From positions 1 through 16,611 of the forward strand of contig JNEM01015892.1 in NCBI GenBank assembly GCA_000697335.1: 16,611 nucleotides of DNA, read 5' to 3'. A program made the translations under genes and the position numbers. Numbering within the stretch: the first letter of the stretch is position 1; each line of letters opens with the position of its first letter. The DNA is from Conidiobolus incongruus B7586. Lineage: Eukaryota > Entomophthoromycota > Entomophthoromycetes > Entomophthorales > Conidiobolaceae. The notes below the pieces were generated by a model. The model was given only the letters and a program-made list of their open reading frames with translations. It had not been told where the DNA came from and searched no databases. Below, one piece after another: positions 11,636 to 16,611 of this stretch.

Positions 11636-13780
11636 ATGAAAGTTATTAACGTTATCATCACTGCTGCTTTGATGGGAGCTGGTCTCTCTAAACCTATTCA
11701 TACGGCCGCTAACGGAAATGACCTTGTTTCGACTGATCAAACTTCAAATTCCTATGTCCCACCTCCTGGCTCACCTGTCGGATTCCATGCCTATTACGAT
11801 GGCAAAGAAAGTGAATCAAGTAACTCTAAGTCTGCAAGCAATTCCAACAACTCAACTAATAATCACTCCAGCAATTCTAACAACAGTACCTCTGGTAGTT
11901 CTAGTAACAGCAGTAACTCTAGCAGTTCTAGTAACAACAGTACCTCTGGTAGCTCTAGCAACAATAGTAACTCTAGCGGCTCTAATAACAGTAATAACTC
12001 TAGCAATTCTGGTAACAACAGTACCTCTGGTAGTACTAGTAACAACAGTACCTCTGGTAGCTCTAGCAACAATAGTAACTCTAGCAGCTCTAATAACAGC
12101 AGTTCCTCTGGTAGTTCAAGTAATAACAGTACCTCTGGTAGCTCTAGCAACAATAATAACTCTAGCAGCTCTAGCAACAATAGTAACTCTAGCAGCTCTA
12201 ATAACAGCAGTTCCTCTGGTAGTTCAAGTAATAACAGTTCCTCTGGTAGTACTAGTAACAACAGTACCTCTGGTAGCTCTAGCAACAATAGTAACTCTAG
12301 CAGCTCTAATAACAGCAGTTCCTCTGGTAGTTCAAGTAATAACAGTTCCTCTGGTAGTACTAGTAACAACAGTACCTCTGGTAGCTCTAGCAACAATAGT
12401 AACTCTAGCAGCTCTAATAACAGCAGTTCCTCTGGTAGTTCAAGTAATAACAGTTCCTCTGGTAGTACTAGTAACAACAGTACCTCTGGTAGCTCTAGCA
12501 ACAATAGTAACTCTAGCAGCTCTAATAACAGCAGTTCCTCTGGTAGTTCAAGTAATAACAGTTCCTCTGGTAGTACTAGTAACAACAGTACCTCTGGTAG
12601 CTCTAGCAACAATAGTAACTCTAGCAGCTCTAATAACAGCAGTTCCTCTGGTAGTTCAAGTAATAACAGTACCTCTGGTAGCTCTAGCAACAATAATAAC
12701 TCTAGCAGCTCTAATAACAGCAGTTCCTCTGGTAGTTCAAGTAATAACAGTACCTCTGGTAGCTCTAGCAACAATAATAACTCTAGCAGCTCTAATAACA
12801 GCAGTTCCTCTGGTAGTTCAAGTAATAACAGTACCTCTGGTAGCTCTAGCAACAATAATAACTCTAGCAGCTCTAATAACAGCAGTTCCTCTGGTAGTTC
12901 AAGTAATAACAGTACCTCTGGTAGCTCTAGCAACAATAATAACTCTAGCAGCTCTAATAACAGCAGTTCCTCTGGTAGTTCAAGTAATAACAGTACCTCT
13001 GGTAGCTCTAGCAACAATAATAACTCTAGCAGCTCTAATAACAGCAATAACTCTAGCAGTTCTAGTAACAACAGTACCTCTGGTAGCTCTAGCAACAATA
13101 GTAACTCTAGTAGCTCTAATAACAGTAATAACTCTAGCAATTCTGGTAACAACAGTACCTCTAGCAGTTCTAATAATAGTAATACCTCTGGTATTTCTAG
13201 TAACACCAACTCTACAAACTCTAACAGCAATAATTCCAGCAATTCAAGTAAAAATAACTCCAGTAATTCAAGCAAAAATAGCTCCAGTAATTCAAGCAAA
13301 AATAGCTCCAGTAATTCAAGCAAAGATAACTCCATCAGCTCTTCCAACTCCAATAGCTCTGATAATTCAATGAACAATAATTCAAGTGGCTCCAATAGCA
13401 ATAGCTCTAATAATTCTTCATCTAACAATTCTTCCTCAAAGAGCAACTCCAGTAATTCCTCGTCAAATCACTCTTCTTCCACTAGCAACTCCTCTTCCAA
13501 TACTAATTCATCCAGCAACTCTTCTTCAAGTAATAAATCTTCTTCTAACAACTCCAGTGGTTACCCAAACAACCATTCTGAATCCACTTCCACCTCTCAT
13601 TCAACCAGCTCAGAATCCTCCTGGGACTCCCGCACTGGCAGCAAGTCCAAGGAATCCAAGATGGATCGCCAGTCCAAGACCGTCAATGGCAAGACTACTG
13701 GATCTCAAACCAATACTGAATCTGAGACCGTCAATGGAGTAACTAAATCTAACACTACTACCAAAGATCTGTCTAATTAG
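11636..13780 (+). CDS. Secreted Ser/Asn-rich tandem-repeat protein (714 aa)
   Basis: I do not recognise a named family. The N-terminus has Lys at position 2 and a hydrophobic stretch to about residue 17, a good signal peptide with cleavage likely near G-L-S/K-P. Residues 19-60 are unique (V-P-P-P-G-S-P-V-G-F-H-A-Y-Y-D-G). Residues 87-518 are 48 nine-residue repeats of the type S-S-S-N-N-S-x-S-G/S. Residues 519 to about 640 are degenerate Ser/Asn with Lys patches (N-S-S-K). The tail (about 655-714) is hydrophilic and non-repetitive, with two T-V-N-G motifs at 682 and 698. Every N-N-S/T is a pair of overlapping N-glycosylation sequons, and Ser/Thr could carry O-glycans. No hydrophobic C-terminus is present, so no membrane or GPI anchor is expected. 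The product is probably a secreted, wall or spore-coat mucin-like protein (inference). The start has A at -3 and directly begins the signal peptide; no intron is seen. Confidence 0.9.
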   Translation: MKVINVIITAALMGAGLSKPIHTAANGNDLVSTDQTSNSYVPPPGSPVGFHAYYDGKESESSNSKSASNSNNSTNNHSSNSNNSTSGSSSNSSNSSSSSNNSTSGSSSNNSNSSGSNNSNNSSNSGNNSTSGSTSNNSTSGSSSNNSNSSSSNNSSSSGSSSNNSTSGSSSNNNNSSSSSNNSNSSSSNNSSSSGSSSNNSSSGSTSNNSTSGSSSNNSNSSSSNNSSSSGSSSNNSSSGSTSNNSTSGSSSNNSNSSSSNNSSSSGSSSNNSSSGSTSNNSTSGSSSNNSNSSSSNNSSSSGSSSNNSSSGSTSNNSTSGSSSNNSNSSSSNNSSSSGSSSNNSTSGSSSNNNNSSSSNNSSSSGSSSNNSTSGSSSNNNNSSSSNNSSSSGSSSNNSTSGSSSNNNNSSSSNNSSSSGSSSNNSTSGSSSNNNNSSSSNNSSSSGSSSNNSTSGSSSNNNNSSSSNNSNNSSSSSNNSTSGSSSNNSNSSSSNNSNNSSNSGNNSTSSSSNNSNTSGISSNTNSTNSNSNNSSNSSKNNSSNSSKNSSSNSSKNSSSNSSKDNSISSSNSNSSDNSMNNNSSGSNSNSSNNSSSNNSSSKSNSSNSSSNHSSSTSNSSSNTNSSSNSSSSNKSSSNNSSGYPNNHSESTSTSHSTSSESSWDSRTGSKSKESKMDRQSKTVNGKTTGSQTNTESETVNGVTKSNTTTKDLSN
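12188..12619 (+). repeat. Four 108-bp higher-order units (residues 185-328)
   Basis: Units begin at 12188, 12296, 12404 and 12512. Each is four 27-bp monomers encoding S-S-S-S-N-N-S-S-S-S-G, S-S-S-N-N-S-S-S-G, S-T-S-N-N-S-T-S-G and S-S-S-N-N-S-N in order. They appear identical base for base. Confidence 0.95.
12620..13024 (+). repeat. Five 81-bp higher-order units (residues 329-463)
   Basis: Units begin at 12620, 12701, 12782, 12863 and 12944 and appear identical. The 81-bp unit is the 108-bp unit minus the one monomer that contains GGTAGTACTAGT, with one AGT changed to AAT near its end. One more 81-bp unit of the same sequence stands alone at 12080-12160, before the 108-bp block. Confidence 0.95.
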
Positions 13781-13808
13781 ATCCATATATTACTTCTTTA
13801 TTTTTGAT

Positions 13809-13814
13809 AATAAA
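13809..13814 (+). terminator. Polyadenylation signal AATAAA
   Basis: A canonical AATAAA begins 29 bp after the TAG stop (13778-13780) of the secreted repeat-protein gene, which suits a short 3' untranslated region ending before mariner copy D. Chance occurrence is possible at this base composition. Confidence 0.5.
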
Positions 13815-13944
13815 TATAATTGATTGATAACTATTATCGATAATTTTTGATTTATTTTATAAATTCATAATATTGATTATACTATGATATTATTACGAAA
13901 TTAATTAATGTTATATATTTTAAAATTAAAATTAAATAAAAATA

Positions 13945-15055
13945 TTAATATATGAAATATAAAGTTTATTACATAATATATAATTAAAACTCATTTTTAT
14001 TATTAATAACTCTTTTCTATACTTTTAATAAGCTTCTAACAATTAAAAATTAGTTCTCTTTATTAAACACTAAAATTTGATATTTCATAAATAAATTGTT
14101 ATATAGGAGTCTTTTTGCTCTAAGAATATTTTTTAATTACCCAATATAATTATAACCACATAGGTTGTAATCTAATGAATATATTAGATATAGTAACTCA
14201 GTTTAGTCCTTTTTATGTAAAAAAACTTTTATAAAACTTAACTTTATATACTCTAAAATAACTTTATGTAATATTAAGTATTTTTTACTTATAATAAAAA
14301 CAATAATTAAAAATTGTTTTATTTAAGAAATAATATATAACCTATGAATAATTAGTTTATTTTAAAATTAAATAAGAAAACTATATATATTATAATTTAT
14401 TAAAATATATAATATTTTCTGATCTATAAAATATTTGTCTGATAGAATTCATAAAAGGAATTTTTTTATAATTTGATATTTTGTTTTATTTTTAAATAAA
14501 AGATTATATTTAAAAGTATAAAATTTATCAATTATAATAATAATAATAATAAAGACCTATATTTTTGGTGTTATTTTAATTAATTTTGTTTAATCATAGA
14601 TATTTTTTTTAATTTTTTTTCAATTATAAAATATTTAATTGATATTATAATTAATTAAAATAAGTTCTAGTTCAATATATATTTAATATTTATACAATCA
14701 ATTTTAAATTTCCTAAATAATTAACTATCTTATATAGAAAGACGATTGTCAATATAGCTTCAAAGTCTATTAATTAATTTAGTAATAATAATTTAAATTT
14801 ATATTTTTAATTAGGTAAATTTTAAATAATATCCTTTTTAACTTTAAATAATCATTTTAAGAATAAATTGTAAACTTAGATAAAAACTTACCTTGATTAG
14901 TAGTTTATAATTCTTAAATGATTTTAAAGGCTATATGGTTAAATTTTAATAGTATTAAAATAAATAAACTAACGATAATTATGATATAGTTTAATTATAA
15001 ATAAATTTAACCTTGAATATTAATTTAAAAATATTTGAGTCAAAAATTAATATAT
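13945..15055 (-). mobile_element. Mariner-type transposon relic, copy D, near full length
   Basis: Read on the minus strand, it aligns with copy B from about 15050 (5' non-coding part) through 14970-14870 (N-terminal helix-turn-helix region), 14685-14590 (linker region) and 14540 (A-T-A-A-T-T-G-A-T, first Asp codon kept) to the C-terminus at 14205-13995. Near 14160 the motif reads L-C-G-Y, so the third catalytic Asp is replaced by Gly. The end reads R-S-L-L-K-V, stop, K-R-V-I-N-N. Stops and indels occur throughout; it is dead. A (TAA)n tract lies inside it at 14533-14551. Its 3' end comes within about 165 bp of the stop of the intact secreted-protein gene, tail to tail. Confidence 0.8.
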
Positions 15056-15304
15056 AAATATATATATATTGATATTTCTATAATATTGAATTTCTTATAA
15101 ATATAATATATAATGGATTAATTAATATTAGCAATATATCCCAGAAATCCAAAATTCAAAATTCATAATTATTTTTCTTTTTAAACTAATAGCTTTATAA
15201 TTAGAATTAAGTTGAAATTAAATATGTATTTATATTATATAAATTTAAAAATCCAGATAATAATAAATTAAGCTTTAATATTTTTAATTATCAATTAATA
15301 TAAC

Positions 15305-15735
15305 TTAAAAATTCTATTAATATCTTTCTATATTTTAAAAAATATTAATTTTTTTAATTATTAATTAAATATATAATATAAATCAATTTGTATTATAATT
15401 AAAATAAAAATTTTAAATCTTTCAAATTAATAAGTAGATTTATAGGAATATTTTATTTTATAAATTATTTTTAATTTCTTGAACTAATGATTATATATAA
15501 TATATCTTTTATTGAGTATATTAGATATGGTAACTTTTTTCAAGATTTTAAATAAAATAATATCTATTATTTAATTAAGGAATATTCTATAATTGTTTTT
15601 TATAAATTATATAATTTGATACTATATTTGGAATTTTTATAAATAATAATTTTTTTAAATTATTTTGAATTTATTATTAGTTAATTATTACTTAATAAAT
15701 AATAATAATATATATTATTATAATTTATTTGAATA
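15305..15735 (-). mobile_element. Mariner-type transposon relic, copy E, 5'-truncated
   Basis: The most certain part is 15505-15545, whose complement matches copy A at 708-745 (about 28 of 34 bases), the region before the third catalytic residue. Downstream on the minus strand, 15390-15480 follows the C-terminal part and 15305-15330 resembles the end with its T-A-T-T-A-A-T-A word. Upstream, 15550-15735 follows copy B from about 6620 to 6860 loosely. No N-terminal half is seen; the sequence changes character at about 15840. It lies head to tail with copy D. Confidence 0.55.
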
Positions 15736-15844
15736 ATAGTTTTTTACTTATAATATATATATATATATAGATTAAAAATTTAATTATAGATTATTTTCAT
15801 TTAATTTAATATTTTATCTTATATTTTTTTAAGAATATATGTAT

Positions 15845-16160
15845 TATCCTAGTGCTAGAAACTGGGATAATTATATTGAATTAAGTTGGATTATTGGTAA
15901 GTTATAGGATTAAAATATAGTTATGGAGTTTTATTGGAAATCTTTGATAAAGATTTAGTATTATAGCTAGGTAATTGGGTAGGTTGATGAATGAATAGAC
16001 AGATAGATAGGTAGGTAAATAGATCTCTGTTATATTTCCTCCCCTTTATACTAGGATAAGAATGGATCAATTTAAGGGAAAATAGGATAAGAGGTAAATT
16101 ATGGATAAACTGATATAAAAGGTAAATATATATGGATTAACTGGATAGATATATGACAAT
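15845..16160. repeat. G-rich patch with degenerate GGAT, GGTAA and GATA repeats
   Basis: Within about 300 bp there are nine GGAT words on the plus strand (15865, 15888, 15907, 16054, 16064, 16085, 16103, 16134, 16143) and several GGTAA words (15896, 15970, 16014, 16094, 16121), with a tetranucleotide GATA/GGTA run at 15988-16024. G far exceeds C on this strand except for CCTCCCC near 16039. It looks like an old interspersed minisatellite. No coding frame is seen. Confidence 0.55.
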
Positions 16161-16611
16161 ATATTAAGTTATTTTTAATTTATTTAATTATAATAATTTA
16201 TTACAAAAATCTTAGTCTTTGGTTATTTTAAAAAAAATTCTTATTCTATTATTATTATAGATCTTTTATGATTTAATAATATAATATAGTATTAATTTTA
16301 TTACTTTATTAATTAATTTAAAATAAAATATTAATATTTATAATATAACCATATTTCAATATTAAAATATTTTTGATTATTTTTAAATCAAAATATAAAT
16401 GAGTTTATTATATATTAATTTATTGTTTAAATATATAAAATTTGATTAATAATTGTTTTATTAAATTTAATTATTTTTTATTATATTATTTTTAATTTTA
16501 AAATGATTAATTTAATAAAAGATTTATATTTTAAATATAATATTATCCTATTAATTGAATTAATAGTCTTAAATATTATTATTGGTATATATTAAACCTT
16601 TATTAATTTCT
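16161..16611. other. AT-rich end of window, no gene seen
   Basis: Almost pure A/T with stops in all frames. The last 50 bp have a faint plus-strand resemblance to the mariner N-terminus, too weak to call. Confidence 0.5.

Larger units (their letters stand above)
11894..13189 (+). repeat. In-frame minisatellite, 48 monomers of 27 bp
   Basis: The monomer is roughly GGT/AGC-AGC-TCT-AGC-AAC-AAT-AGT-AAC-TCT and encodes nine Ser/Asn/Gly/Thr residues. Phase is kept without a slip over exactly 1296 bp. A four-monomer block at 11921-12028 recurs at 13055-13162 with only two visible base differences, so the array is framed by copies of the same segment. A further, looser monomer follows at 13190-13216. 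Because 27 is a multiple of three and the monomer lacks stops in several frames, long overlapping open frames appear on both strands; these are artefacts. Confidence 0.95.

Noticed and set aside
11894-13189. A CRISPR-like array of regular repeats
   Set aside because: The repeats are contiguous coding monomers with no unique spacers, and the setting is eukaryotic.
11718-13373. A 551-residue plus-strand frame of Val/Leu/Thr/Ala repeats overlapping the gene
   Set aside because: Same cause: a second frame of the repeat array. It starts inside the gene and has no signal or independent context.
11863-13446. A 527-residue minus-strand open frame rich in Leu and Glu
   Set aside because: It is the complement of the 27-bp array. 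A stop-free monomer with a length divisible by three stays open in several frames. The plus-strand gene has the signal peptide, start context and stop with AATAAA.
13386-13742. A 118-residue plus-strand frame inside the 3' part of the gene
   Set aside because: Shadow of the Ser/Asn coding region in another frame.
1-16611. tRNA or other structured RNA genes
   Set aside because: I looked for the T-arm word GTTCGA and GC-rich stems; the few TTCGA sites (for instance near 3518 and 11514) have no matching arms.
16560-16611. Start of a sixth mariner copy on the plus strand
   Set aside because: The words AGTCTT and TTGGTAT are in the same order as near 6081-6097, but the match needs a gap and the region is too AT-rich to tell from chance.
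1-16611. LTR retroelements or virus-derived elements
   Set aside because: No reverse transcriptase, capsid-like or polymerase motifs and no long terminal repeats were seen.

Overview
The window comes from a eukaryote with very AT-rich, gene-poor DNA. The signs are long stretches that are almost only A and T, one intronless gene with a signal peptide, an AATAAA signal just after its stop, and several decayed mariner-type transposons. A low-GC fungus or fungus-like microbe (for example a gut-dwelling early-diverging fungus or a microsporidian) would fit. The sequence does not settle the lineage.

Layout. Positions 1-950 hold a mariner relic (copy A) cut by the left edge. At 1744-2544 on the minus strand lies a dead gene for a small secreted Asn/Ser-rich protein, flanked about 100 bp away on each side by (AT)n tracts. 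From 2.7 to 6.0 kb I see no gene. Two mariner relics, B and C, lie head to tail on the plus strand (about 5990-8280). From 8.28 to 11.63 kb there is non-coding DNA, visibly less AT-extreme from about 9.07 kb. The only intact gene, 11636-13780 (+), encodes a 714-residue secreted Ser/Asn-rich repeat protein. After it come two more mariner relics, D and E, head to tail on the minus strand (about 13945-15735), then a G-rich patch with GGAT and GATA repeats (15845-16160), then plain AT-rich DNA.

How the parts relate. By hand alignment the intact gene and the dead gene are members of one family. They share a signal peptide of the same pattern, a similar leader before the start, and a short conserved tail around D-S, E and T-V-N-x-K. 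Their low-complexity middles are unrelated in detail. The intact copy has an array of exactly 48 in-phase 27-bp monomers, organised into 108-bp and 81-bp higher-order units that look identical, so the array has been reshaped recently. The five mariner copies lie outside both genes and are all dead. In copy B four ancestral Trp codons have become TAG, the type of change expected from C-to-T mutation at CpA, as in RIP or a strong AT mutation bias.

All alignments were made by eye; no search was run.
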